Source: Butyricicoccus pullicaecorum DSM 23266
GTDB lineage: Bacteria > Bacillota > Clostridia > Oscillospirales > Butyricicoccaceae
Assembly (NCBI RefSeq): GCF_900167005.1
Contig: NZ_FUXW01000006.1
Location: 1-64,000 of the forward strand
Direction: 5' to 3'
DNA length: 64,000 nt
The position numbers and the translations under genes are program-made. This document shows, one piece after another, positions 17,491 to 24,625 of this stretch. How positions within the stretch are numbered: the stretch's first letter is position 1; each line of letters opens with the position of its first letter. Under the pieces are notes generated by a model, which made no database searches, was not told the DNA's origin, and saw only the letters and a program-made list of their open reading frames with translations.

Positions 17491-17519
17491 ATTGTAGCAT
17501 ATTTTGCAACCTGACGCAA
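17491..17519 (-). promoter_or_regulatory. Promoter of the MATE gene
   Basis: Reverse strand TTGCGT (17514-17519), 17-base spacer, TACAAT (17491-17496) with an upstream TG. Transcription would start near 17484. Confidence 0.72.
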
Positions 17520-17548
17520 GACAAAAAACTTGCACCGCAGCCAAAAAT

Positions 17549-17669
17549 GAAGCTTTCGCTCAAGCCTTTCTCGAAAGGCTTGCGGAGCCTTGAGGCAGAG
17601 CCTCAAGCCGCCGTCCGCAGACGGCGGAACTCCCCTTTGAAACCCGGTGTCCGGCCCGGGTTTCAACCT
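17549..17669. repeat. Palindrome-array unit A-left
   Basis: Hairpins in order: CAAGCCTTTC/GAAAGGCTTG (17561-17582), CTTGAGGC/GCCTCAAG (17589-17607), CCGCCGTC-CGCA-GACGGCGG (17608-17627), TTGAAACCCGG/CCGGGTTTCAA (17637-17666). It is the reverse-orientation form of the units at 20129, 23525 and 29005. Confidence 0.85.
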
Positions 17670-17682
17670 AGACATACACAGG

Positions 17683-17760
17683 AAAAAGACCGTCTCTTCG
17701 GACGGTCTTTTTATGAGCGCACTTTGTGCGCGAAGCATTGCGCGACCAGCGGGTCGCGCT
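17683..17760. repeat. Central module of array A with bidirectional terminator
   Basis: A terminator-like hairpin (GACCGTC/GACGGTC flanked by A and T runs, 17683-17712), then GCGCAC-TTT-GTGCGC (17717-17731), then GCGCGACC/GGTCGCGC (17740-17758). The same order recurs at 20037-20115. Confidence 0.8.
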
Positions 17761-17774
17761 TTTGTTTTCGTTTT

Positions 17775-17905
17775 GGTTGATTCCGGTCTTTGACCGGAAT
17801 CAAAAAGGGGATTTCGCGGCTTGCGAGCCGCGACTCAGGGCGCTGCCCTGAGAACCTGCGGCCTTTCGAGAAAGGCCGGCGAAAACTTCAATTAGGGGTG
17901 CGGTG
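17775..17905. repeat. Palindrome-array unit A-right
   Basis: Hairpins in order: TTGATTCCGGTC/GACCGGAATCAA (17777-17803), CGCGGCT-TGCG-AGCCGCG (17815-17832), CTCAGGGC/GCCCTGAG (17834-17852), CGGCCTTTC/GAAAGGCCG (17859-17878), then aacttcaattaggggtgcgg, shared with array B. Confidence 0.85.
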
Positions 17906-17945
17906 CTATTCTGACAAGTTCCCCATTTATTTTTTCTCTGCCCTC

Positions 17946-17985
17946 TTGACAAACTGTGTATAACTGTATATATTGAGTATATACA
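17946..17985 (+). promoter_or_regulatory. Promoter with overlapping operator for the GntR-ABC operon
   Basis: TTGACA (17946-17951), 17-base spacer and TATATT (17969-17974). A perfect inverted repeat, TGTATATA-TTGAG-TATATACA (17965-17985), covers the -10. This position fits repression by the GntR-family protein encoded 32 bases downstream. Confidence 0.8.
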
Positions 17986-18016
17986 CTAGATTTGCAAATC
18001 ACAGTGGAGGTGCACC

Positions 18017-18391
18017 GTGAATCTCATTATCCGCAATACCAGCGGCCAGCCCATCTACGACCAGATCACCGCGCAGATCAAGGCCATGATTCTGTCGGGT
18101 GAACTCGCCCCCGGAGATGCGCTGCCGTCCATGCGTGCGCTGGCAAAAGACCTGCGCATCAGTCTCATTACCACAAAACGCGCCTACGAGGAACTCGAAC
18201 GCGAGGGATTCGTCGAAACCGTGCCCGGAAAAGGCAGTTTCGTAGCGCAAACCAACACCGAACTCATTCGAGAGGAAAATCTGCGGCAAATCGAAACCCA
18301 CCTGTCCGCCTGCATCGCGCTCGCTGCACAGGCCGGTGTGACCGAAAACGAGCTGCACGAAATGCTCTCGCTGCTCTGCAAAGGAGAATAA
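18017..18391 (+). CDS. GntR-family transcriptional regulator, YtrA subfamily
   Basis: This 124-residue protein has an N-terminal winged helix-turn-helix (NTSGQPIYDQITAQIKAMIL through VPGKGSFVA, residues 5-78) and a short helical C-terminal dimerisation part, the size of the YtrA subfamily. These regulators usually repress the ABC transporter operon they head. The start is GTG at 18017 after GTGGAGG. The ABC ATPase gene begins two bases after the stop. The palindrome over the -10 at 17965-17985 is the probable binding site. Confidence 0.9.
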   Translation: MNLIIRNTSGQPIYDQITAQIKAMILSGELAPGDALPSMRALAKDLRISLITTKRAYEELEREGFVETVPGKGSFVAQTNTELIREENLRQIETHLSACIALAAQAGVTENELHEMLSLLCKGE

Positions 18392-18393
18392 TT

Positions 18394-19224
18394 ATGGATG
18401 CCATCCATTTACACAACGTTTCCAAGCATTATCCCGCCTTTACCCTCGGGCCGCTCGACCTGACCGTTCCGACCGGCAGTGTGGTCGGCTTCATCGGGGA
18501 AAACGGTGCGGGAAAGTCCACCACGATCAAACTGATTCTGGGTCTGCTCATGCCCGACAGCGGCAGTGTACAGGTCTTTGGCGAGGACGGGTGCCGCGAT
18601 CTTGAGCACATCGGCGTGGTCTTTGACAGCTGCCATTTCCCGGGTGATCTGAGCGCCCGCGACATTGGCCGCGTCCTGTCTGCCTCCTTCCGCACCTGGT
18701 CGGCCAAGACCTTCGAAGACTACCTCACCCGCTTTGACCTGCCCCGCAAAAAGCCGGTCAAGGACTACTCGCGCGGCATGCAGATGAAGCTGTCCATTGC
18801 CTGTGCGCTGTCTCACGACTGCCGTCTGCTGCTGCTCGACGAGCCGACCAGCGGTCTCGACCCGGTCATCCGAGACGAAATTCTGGATATTTTCTATGAT
18901 TTTATGCAGGATGACTCCCATTCCATCCTCATTTCCTCCCATATCACGAGTGATTTGGAGAAAATCTGTGATTACGTTGCCTTCATTCATCAGGGTCAGA
19001 TCGCTCTCTTTGAGGAAAAAGACAGCCTGCTCGCGCGACTGGGCATCCTGCACGCTGACCCGTCCGTGCTCTCGTCGCTCGCCCCCGATGCCATCCTCGG
19101 CGTGCGGCGCGGACAGTTCCAGACACAAGCTCTGGTCGAACGCGACCGCGTCCCCTCCAGCCTGCCGCTCGAGCCGGTCAAGCTGGACGACATTCTGCTC
19201 TTTCTCGCCCGAAAGGAGGGTTAA
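18394..19224 (+). CDS. ABC transporter ATP-binding protein (YtrB-like)
   Basis: This 276-residue ATPase carries Walker A GENGAGKSTT near residue 37, the signature YSRGMQMKLSIACALS near 128, Walker B LLLLDEPTSG near 148, and the switch histidine in ISSHITSD. It pairs with the membrane protein encoded three bases downstream. The operon layout (GntR-YtrA, ATPase, ABC-2 permease) resembles drug- or cell-envelope-responsive exporters such as Bacillus Ytr, which is an inference. The substrate is unknown. Confidence 0.9.
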   Translation: MDAIHLHNVSKHYPAFTLGPLDLTVPTGSVVGFIGENGAGKSTTIKLILGLLMPDSGSVQVFGEDGCRDLEHIGVVFDSCHFPGDLSARDIGRVLSASFRTWSAKTFEDYLTRFDLPRKKPVKDYSRGMQMKLSIACALSHDCRLLLLDEPTSGLDPVIRDEILDIFYDFMQDDSHSILISSHITSDLEKICDYVAFIHQGQIALFEEKDSLLARLGILHADPSVLSSLAPDAILGVRRGQFQTQALVERDRVPSSLPLEPVKLDDILLFLARKEG

Positions 19225-19227
19225 ACC

Positions 19228-19887
19228 ATGTATGCACTGCTGCTCAAAGACATCTTAGCACTCAAACGAACCTTACGCATCTATGCCGCTTTTCTGGTCA
19301 TCTACTGCGCTATCGGCATCTTCTCCGGCAATTCCAGCTTCTTCATGGTCTTTATCACCGTGCTGTCCATCATGCTCCCCATCAACGCCATGACCATCGA
19401 CAAGGGCTGTCATTGGAACGCCTACGCCGCCTGCCTGCCCATCCCGCGCAGCATGGGTGTGCTGAGCAAGTATATCCTCGCCGGACTGGGCATCCTCGCT
19501 GCCATTGTTCCCTGTCTGGTCTACCTGCTGATCGATCGCTACACCGACCTCATCACCGACCCTACATCTTGGAGTGAAATCATTTTGATGATTACACTTG
19601 GTCTAACTATTCTGGCCTTTCAGATGCCGTTCTTGTTCCGCTTCGGCCCCGAGCGCGGGCGCTTCGCCTCGATGGCTGCCCTGCTCCTGCTGTGTCTTGG
19701 TCTGCCCATTCTTGTGATGAAAGGCAATGTGATCGCGGTTCACGAGACCTTTGTACAGAATATCATTACACAGATGGCTGGCTTTTTCCAGCCTCGAATG
19801 TGGGTGCTGATTGTCGGTGCGCTGATGCTGAACGTGCTGTCCGCTGTAATCTCGATTGTAATTGTCAATCGGCATGATGTCGATTAA
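19228..19887 (+). CDS. ABC-2 type transporter permease
   Basis: This 219-residue protein has about six hydrophobic segments (residues 20-38, 40-57, 83-104, 116-136, 150-166, 190-212) and a short charged N-terminus, MYALLLKDILALKR, typical of ABC-2 permeases. The internal CHWNAYAACLPIPRS segment is shared by small Clostridia ABC-2 permeases of this layout. It would form a homodimer with the ATPase from 18394. It ends the operon, and the palindrome array B begins almost at its stop codon. Confidence 0.82.
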   Translation: MYALLLKDILALKRTLRIYAAFLVIYCAIGIFSGNSSFFMVFITVLSIMLPINAMTIDKGCHWNAYAACLPIPRSMGVLSKYILAGLGILAAIVPCLVYLLIDRYTDLITDPTSWSEIILMITLGLTILAFQMPFLFRFGPERGRFASMAALLLLCLGLPILVMKGNVIAVHETFVQNIITQMAGFFQPRMWVLIVGALMLNVLSAVISIVIVNRHDVD

Positions 19888-19889
19888 AA

Positions 19890-20023
19890 GGATTCCCGCC
19901 CGCAGGCGAAAAATGGGATTCTCAAGGGACGCGTCCCTTGAGTCCGTCCAGGTGAAACCTGGTCGAGCCCGCAGGCTCGAAACTCCCCTCTTGAAACCCG
20001 GTGTCCGGCCCGGGTTTCAATCT
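19890..20023. repeat. Palindrome-array unit B-left
   Basis: Hairpins: GCCCGCAGGC (19898-19907), CTCAAGGGAC/GTCCCTTGAG (19921-19942), CCAGGT/ACCTGG (19948-19962), CGAGCC-CGCA-GGCTCG (19964-19979), TTGAAACCCGG/CCGGGTTTCAA (19991-20020). It starts 3 bases after the permease stop. Confidence 0.85.
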
Positions 20024-20036
20024 ATCTATACACAAC

Positions 20037-20115
20037 AAAAAGACCGTCCCTTCGGACGGTCTTTTTATGAGCGCACTTTGTGCGCGGAGCATTGCGCGAC
20101 CTGCGGGTCGCGCTT
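20037..20115. repeat. Central module of array B with bidirectional terminator
   Basis: Terminator stem GACCGTC/GACGGTC with A and T runs (20037-20066), GCGCAC-TTT-GTGCGC (20071-20085), GCGCGACC-TGCG-GGTCGCGC (20094-20113). It lies between convergent genes and can end both transcripts. Confidence 0.85.
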
Positions 20116-20128
20116 TTGTTTTTGTTTT

Positions 20129-20262
20129 GGTTGATTCCGGTCAAAGACCGGAATCAAAAAGGGGATTTCGCACTCTGCGGAGTGCGACTCAGGGCGCTGC
20201 CCTGAGAACCTGCAAACCTTTGAAAAGGTTTGATCCAAACTTCAATTAGGGGTGCGGTGCTT
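20129..20262. repeat. Palindrome-array unit B-right
   Basis: Hairpins: TTGATTCCGGTC/GACCGGAATCAA (20131-20157), CGCACTC-TGCG-GAGTGCG (20169-20186), CTCAGGGC/GCCCTGAG (20188-20206), CAAACCTTT/AAAGGTTTG (20213-20232). It ends 4 bases before the aminotransferase stop codon. Confidence 0.85.
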
Positions 20263-20265
20263 TTC

Positions 20266-21462
20266 TTAGCCGAGAACTTCCTTTGCGAGCTTCTCAAAGA
20301 TCGGCAGGGCACGTTCGACAGTCTCGGTCTTGACACAATACGAAATGCGCATATAACCCGGTGCGCCGAAATCAGTACCCGGTACGACCAGCAGATCATA
20401 CTTCTTCGCCATCTCGCAGAACTTATAATCATCGATACCCAAGGTCTGCGGGAAAATATAGAACGCGCCACGCGGCTTGACGCACTGATAGCCATAGGAA
20501 GTCAATGCCTCATACAGCAAATCACGGTTCTTTTTGTAAACCGACAAATCGGACGTGAGGCCGGTGCACTTGGCCGCGACGCGCTGGAACAGGCTGGGTG
20601 CATTGACGTAGCCCAAGACACGTCCTGCGCCGCATACGGCTGCGTACATGTCCGCAAAGTCCTGCACGCTGTCGGGCACTAGCACATAGCCGATGCGCTC
20701 ACCGGGCAGGGACAGCGACTTGGAATAAGAATAGCAGACCAGCGTATTGTCGTAATACTTCGGCAGGAAGGGCACGACGGTATCGGCATCATACACCAGT
20801 TCGCGATACGGTTCATCAGAAATCAAATAGATCGGATGACCGTACTGCTGCGAACGCTGGGTGAGCAGTTCAGCCAGACGGCGCACGGTGTCCTCGGAGT
20901 AGACCGCGCCGGACGGGTTATTGGGTGAATTGACGACCACGGCCTTGGTGTGTTCGTTGATGCGCTGGTCGAGTGCGTCGAAGTCGATCTGGAAGTCCTC
21001 ATTGCGTGCCGGGACAATGACCGGCTTTGCGCCTGCGCCCTCTCCGATAAAGACCAGATACTCGGGGAAATAGGGTGCGAGTACCAGAAATTCATCGTCC
21101 GGGGATGCGGTCAGCGCCTTGAAGCAAATGGACAGTGCTGCCGCTGCGCCGACCGTCATATACAGATTACGTCCGCCGTACTGTGTGCCAAATCGACGGT
21201 TCAAGTCCTGTGCGATGGTCTCACGCACGAAGTCCGCGCCCTGCGCCGACGTATAACCATGCGTGACCGCCGGGTCTTCGGTGTCCAGCGTCTCCAAAAT
21301 CGCCTGTTTGACCGCCTCCGGTGCCGGTACGTTGGGATTACCCAGCGAAAAATCCAAAATATTCTCTCGACCGACCACCGCGGCACGCTGATTGCCAAAC
21401 TCAAACAGCTCGCGGATGGTCGAACGCTTCTTGCCAAGCGCAACTACCGATTCATTGAGCAT
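20266..21462 (-). CDS. Pyridoxal-phosphate aminotransferase, class I/II (AspC-like)
   Basis: This 398-residue enzyme has the fold-type I pattern: substrate-side LDFSLGNPN near residue 37, the PLP-contacting NSPNNPSGAVYS near 165, ISDEPYRELVYD near 195, and the Schiff-base lysine in SYSKSLSLPGERIGYV near 230. It transfers amino groups between amino acids and 2-oxoacids; aspartate or a broad range is the usual activity of this group. I chose the ATG at 21462, 11 bases from GGGAGG; an in-frame ATG at 21471 is only 2 bases from that site. Confidence 0.88.
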   Translation of the reverse strand: MLNESVVALGKKRSTIRELFEFGNQRAAVVGRENILDFSLGNPNVPAPEAVKQAILETLDTEDPAVTHGYTSAQGADFVRETIAQDLNRRFGTQYGGRNLYMTVGAAAALSICFKALTASPDDEFLVLAPYFPEYLVFIGEGAGAKPVIVPARNEDFQIDFDALDQRINEHTKAVVVNSPNNPSGAVYSEDTVRRLAELLTQRSQQYGHPIYLISDEPYRELVYDADTVVPFLPKYYDNTLVCYSYSKSLSLPGERIGYVLVPDSVQDFADMYAAVCGAGRVLGYVNAPSLFQRVAAKCTGLTSDLSVYKKNRDLLYEALTSYGYQCVKPRGAFYIFPQTLGIDDYKFCEMAKKYDLLVVPGTDFGAPGYMRISYCVKTETVERALPIFEKLAKEVLG

Positions 21463-21499
21463 ATCTATCATGACCTCCCTCAAATGTCCATGTGACTTT

Positions 21500-21559
21500 A
21501 TTATAGCACAGCGTGAAAGAAAGAGTCAATTTGCGTCTTCGCATTCCTTCTGATACAAT
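21500..21559. promoter_or_regulatory. Back-to-back promoters for the aminotransferase and MnmM-like genes
   Basis: Reverse strand: TTGACT (21524-21529), 18-base spacer, TATAAT (21500-21505). Forward strand: TTGCGT (21531-21536), 17-base spacer, TGATACAAT with TACAAT at 21554-21559. The two -35 elements lie one base apart, so polymerases may compete. Confidence 0.7.
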
Positions 21560-21590
21560 AGACTCAGCAAACACAAGGAGGTTTGGCAAT

Positions 21591-22145
21591 ATGGGCCTTA
21601 ACACCCTATCCCTCGCTCACGACTTCATCCGCCGTCACGTTCAGCCTGGTGCGCACTGCATCGATGCCACCGCCGGACGCGGACGCGATACCGCTTTATT
21701 ATGTGAACTCGCCGGAGCTTCCGGTCGGGTCTGGGCGTTCGACATCCAGCAAAGCGCCATCGATCAGACCAATGCCCTGCTCGCGTCCCGCGGTCTGTCG
21801 GCTGAGGTCATTCTGGACTCGCATGTCAATATGGCGCAGTATGTCCTGCCTGAGAGCATTGACTGTATCGTGTTCAATTTTGGCCGCCTGCCCGGCGGTG
21901 ACCCGAACATCTTCACCACCCCTGACGCCTCCATTCAGGCAGTGGAAACCGGCCTTAGCTTGCTTAAACCCGGTGGTGTGATGAGTCTGTCACTCTACTA
22001 CGGCGGCGCGAATGGTTACGAAGAGCGCGACGCATTGCTGGAATATTTCCGCACCATTGATGACCGCAAATATTCGGTGCTGACCTGTGATTGGGCGAAT
22101 CGGAAAAATGATCCCCCGATTCCTGTGTTCCTCTGGCGCGCCTAA
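21591..22145 (+). CDS. Class I SAM-dependent methyltransferase, YtqB/MnmM-like
   Basis: This 184-residue protein has SAM motif I in CIDATAGRGRDTALLCELAG near residue 23, an acidic AFDIQQSAI motif near 50, and FNFGRLPGGD near 103 followed by the catalytic-site PGGVMSLSLYYGG segment. The pattern and length match YtqB. That family (MnmM) methylates the aminomethyl group of wobble uridine 34 in tRNAs; the function here is inferred. AAGGAGG precedes the ATG at 21591. A palindrome-array unit begins right after the stop. Confidence 0.85.
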   Translation: MGLNTLSLAHDFIRRHVQPGAHCIDATAGRGRDTALLCELAGASGRVWAFDIQQSAIDQTNALLASRGLSAEVILDSHVNMAQYVLPESIDCIVFNFGRLPGGDPNIFTTPDASIQAVETGLSLLKPGGVMSLSLYYGGANGYEERDALLEYFRTIDDRKYSVLTCDWANRKNDPPIPVFLWRA

Positions 22146-22151
22146 CACTTT

Positions 22152-22291
22152 CCCGCCCGCAGGCGAAATGAAGCTTTCGCTCAAGCCTTTCTCGAAAGGC
22201 TTGCGGAGTCTTGAGGCAGAGCCTCAAGTCGCCCGTCGCAACGGGCGAAACTCCCCTCTTGAAACCCGGTGTCCGACCCGGGTTTCAACCT
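22152..22291. repeat. Palindrome-array unit C-left
   Basis: Hairpins: CAAGCCTTTC/GAAAGGCTTG (22181-22202), CTTGAGGC/GCCTCAAG (22210-22228), TCGCCCGT-CGCA-ACGGGCGA (22229-22248), TTGAAACCCGG/CCGGGTTTCAA (22259-22288). It starts within 10 bases of the MnmM-like stop. A further hairpin, TCGCGCTC-CGCA-GAGCGCGA, follows at 22307-22326, and no right-hand unit is present here. Confidence 0.85.
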
Positions 22292-22413
22292 AAACCAAAT
22301 AATAAATCGCGCTCCGCAGAGCGCGAAACCTTCCGTCCTCCGTTCATGACTTGGCCGAACAAGTCGGCCACAGCCTTACGGATTGGTTTCCCCTTTTCTT
22401 TATCCCTACCCAA

Positions 22414-22443
22414 CAAAAAAGCACGCCCGAAAGCGTGCTTTTC
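22414..22443 (-). terminator. Terminator after the SCP2-domain gene
   Basis: AAAAAAGCACGC pairs with GCGTGCTTTT. On the reverse strand the six A's give the thymine run, 20 bases past the SCP2 stop. Confidence 0.85.
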
Positions 22444-22464
22444 TTATTGACCTGTGCTTGTCCA

Positions 22465-22788
22465 TCAGCCAAAATGCCGCGCAAGCTCCATTACCTTCTC
22501 GACATCGCCCTCAATCTTGAGCTTGCCGTCCACATACGCCTGCTTAACGTCCAGCTTGCCGGTCAGCATACGATCAAAATTCGTCATCGTCACAGCCAGA
22601 ATCGCGTCTCTGTCCAGATACTCATACGGCATCACCGAAACGCAGCCATCCTTTACTTCGATATAAAACACGCCGCCGATCTTGCCGGTCAGGTCGACCT
22701 GAATCGCCAGCTGACGGCCTTCTCCGCCGCCGAAATCCTGATCTTTGAGCTTCTTGTACGTCTTTGCAGTCAGTTGTTCGAGTGTCAT
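22465..22788 (-). CDS. SCP2 sterol-binding-domain protein
   Basis: This 107-residue protein is a single SCP2-like domain: LAIQVDLTGKIGGVFYIEVK in the first half and LTGKLDVKQAYVDGKLKIEG in the second are the family signature. The domain binds lipids or other hydrophobic ligands in a tunnel. The bacterial stand-alone form has no firm role, though it is often near lipid or acyl-CoA genes. There is no signal peptide, so it is cytoplasmic. A ribosome site, GGAGAGAG, precedes the ATG. Confidence 0.88.
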   Translation of the reverse strand: MTLEQLTAKTYKKLKDQDFGGGEGRQLAIQVDLTGKIGGVFYIEVKDGCVSVMPYEYLDRDAILAVTMTNFDRMLTGKLDVKQAYVDGKLKIEGDVEKVMELARHFG

Positions 22789-22885
22789 GGTTCTCCCTCT
22801 CTCCTTGAATCTTGTCGCGTTTTTTGTATCTTATTCCATTATCGCGCAAAATCCCAAAAAGAGCAAGAGTTTTATGTCGCAAAAC

Positions 22886-23278
22886 TTATGTTTTCTTAGT
22901 AAACTTGCGTTTACAGTGCGGACAGGTGATCTCAATACGACCTCTGCCGCGCGGTACGCGAAGGGTGCGGCCACAGGACGGGCACTTGTAATATCGATGC
23001 GCCTTGTCCTGCATCTGCATCTTCCGACCGGCTAATTTGCGCTGGATGGGCGCAAACCAAGCGAGAAACTTCTGGTTTTCTGCCGACCGCTTATAGATAT
23101 TGCGCGAGAACATGCGGCAGTAGATGAGAATAATAAGAGCAAGAATGAGGATGGAGAAAATTGCCCAGTGGGTAAAGAACCAAGGGATGAGCAGCACCAG
23201 GGCAATGACCATCAGGAACTGATTGAGCGCATCGCTTCCATAACGGCCATACATCAGGCGACGCAAAAAATCGAACAT
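22886..23278 (-). CDS. Membrane protein with C-terminal zinc ribbon, function unknown
   Basis: This 130-residue protein starts MFDFLRRLMYGRYGSDALNQ, then has two adjacent hydrophobic segments (about residues 19-33 and 36-55). After a basic linker it ends in a zinc-ribbon-like CPSC...CPHC pair (KCPSCGRTL and ITCPHCKRKF). I recognise the arrangement as common in Clostridia but know no function; it could bind nucleic acid or metal at the membrane. The ATG at 23278 is preferred because AAGGTGG sits eight bases upstream; an in-frame GTG lies within that site. Confidence 0.75.
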   Translation of the reverse strand: MFDFLRRLMYGRYGSDALNQFLMVIALVLLIPWFFTHWAIFSILILALIILIYCRMFSRNIYKRSAENQKFLAWFAPIQRKLAGRKMQMQDKAHRYYKCPSCGRTLRVPRGRGRIEITCPHCKRKFTKKT

Positions 23279-23433
23279 AGTAAAAGCCACCTTAACTTTA
23301 GATTACTATTATTATACGCGAAGAGTGCGAGGGGTTCAATGTGTGTCGAGAAAAGTTCACAAACTGGTTAAATTTTAGTAATATGGTGTTTGCAGTTTTT
23401 TGCGAAAAGGCTGTGAAATGGCGGGAAAAGTGG

Positions 23434-23512
23434 AAAAACCGTCCCAGATTGGGACGGTTTTTCCAGTGTGTTTGTGGTTTAAGGGGGATGACGCGCTCTG
23501 CGGAGCGCGTTT
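23434..23512. repeat. Terminator and hairpin module of array D
   Basis: AAAACCGTCCC/GGGACGGTTTT (23434-23462) is a terminator-like stem. It is followed by ACGCGCTC-TGCG-GAGCGCGT (23491-23510), which keeps the TGCG loop of the family. The rest of 23291-23433 shows no gene. Confidence 0.8.
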
Positions 23513-23524
23513 TGGGGTTTTTGG

Positions 23525-23668
23525 GGTTGAAACCCGGAATGGGTTCCGGGTTTCAAAAAGGGGGTTTCGGACTCTGCGGAGTCCGACTCAGGGCGCTGCC
23601 CTGAGAACCCGCAAGCCTTTCGAGAAAGGCTTGAGCGAAAGCTTTATTTCGCCTGCGGGCGGGAATCA
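23525..23668. repeat. Palindrome-array unit D-right
   Basis: Hairpins: TTGAAACCCGGAA/TTCCGGGTTTCAA (23527-23556), GGACTC-TGCG-GAGTCC (23569-23584), CTCAGGGC/GCCCTGAG (23587-23605), CAAGCCTTTC/GAAAGGCTTG (23612-23633), then GCGAAAGC and GCCTGCGGGC. Its end runs into the stop codon of the NupQ-like gene. Confidence 0.85.
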
Positions 23669-24622
23669 GCGTTCCTCGCGGAAGTAATTGACGCCCAGCG
23701 AACCCGGGATATTCAGGTCACGCTTCTTACGAATAGAACTGATGACCAGAATGATTGCGGTAATCAGGAACGGCAGCATGTCATAGAACGCGGTAGGCAG
23801 GTTGACGACCGACTGGGGCATGTAATACTTGAGGACGCGCAGTGCGCCGAATACGAACGAGCCCAGAATGGACAGCCAAGGATTCCACTTTGCAAAGATA
23901 ACCAGTGCAACGGCAATCCAGCCCAGACCGCCAACGTTATTGGAGATCCAGACACCGCTGTTGATGATCATGGCACAGTACGCGCCGCCGATGCCGCAGA
24001 TACCGCCGCCGAGCAGGATCATGACATACTTCCAACGGGTGACGTTGATGCCGGCCGCGTCAGCCGCTGCGGGGTTATGACCGATCGCCTGTACGTTCAG
24101 GCCGAGCTTGGTCTTTTTGAGGAACAGGCCAGCCAGAATGGCGATGACAACGCCCAGATAGACAAAGGGGCTGTACGAGAAGATGAGCTGACCTACGACC
24201 GGGATGTCGCTCAGGCCGGGAATGTGGATGTTGTTCATCTGCGCGGTGATGCCCTCGGGCAGCTTGAGCGTGCCGTTCTCCGAGGCACCGAGCATGTAGA
24301 TACCGATGAAGTTTGCCAGACCGATGCCGAAGATAGTGAGGGTCAGACCGGATACGTTCTGATCGGCCAGGAAGGTGACGGTCAGGATCGCGTAAATGAG
24401 CGCAGCGAGCACACCGGCGACAAAGGCTGCAATGAGTGCCAGGACGAAGGAGTCGGTCTGCATACCGACCATGAAGCCCGCGCACGCGCCAATGGACATC
24501 AAGCCCTCAACGCCGAGGTTCAGGTGACCGACCTTCTCGCACAGGATCTCACCGACCGTACCAAACAGCAGCGGAATACTTGCGGCGACTGCTGCGACTA
24601 AAAATTTCAGGAACATTTCCAT
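23666..24622 (-). CDS. Nucleoside ABC transporter permease (NupQ/BmpC-like)
   Basis: This 318-residue membrane protein has about nine hydrophobic segments and belongs to the branched-chain/simple-sugar permease family. The LCEKVGHLNLGVEGLMSIGA motif near residue 30 marks the nucleoside-type subgroup. It would pair with the permease encoded just upstream to form the channel. It is the last gene of the four-gene importer operon, three bases after its partner. The terminal palindrome array touches its stop codon. Substrate (purine nucleosides) is inferred from the BMP-type binding protein. Confidence 0.9.
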   Translation of the reverse strand: MEMFLKFLVAAVAASIPLLFGTVGEILCEKVGHLNLGVEGLMSIGACAGFMVGMQTDSFVLALIAAFVAGVLAALIYAILTVTFLADQNVSGLTLTIFGIGLANFIGIYMLGASENGTLKLPEGITAQMNNIHIPGLSDIPVVGQLIFSYSPFVYLGVVIAILAGLFLKKTKLGLNVQAIGHNPAAADAAGINVTRWKYVMILLGGGICGIGGAYCAMIINSGVWISNNVGGLGWIAVALVIFAKWNPWLSILGSFVFGALRVLKYYMPQSVVNLPTAFYDMLPFLITAIILVISSIRKKRDLNIPGSLGVNYFREER

Positions 24623-24625
24623 CGC

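Noticed and set aside
17500-17780. Open frames running through the palindrome arrays (also near 19.9-20.2, 22.1-22.4, 23.3-23.7, 28.6-29.1 and 43.8-44.0 kb) that encode similar arginine/serine-rich peptides
   Set aside because: Their similarity comes from the DNA repeats themselves. They lack ribosome sites, change frame between copies, and the conserved signal is base pairing rather than protein.
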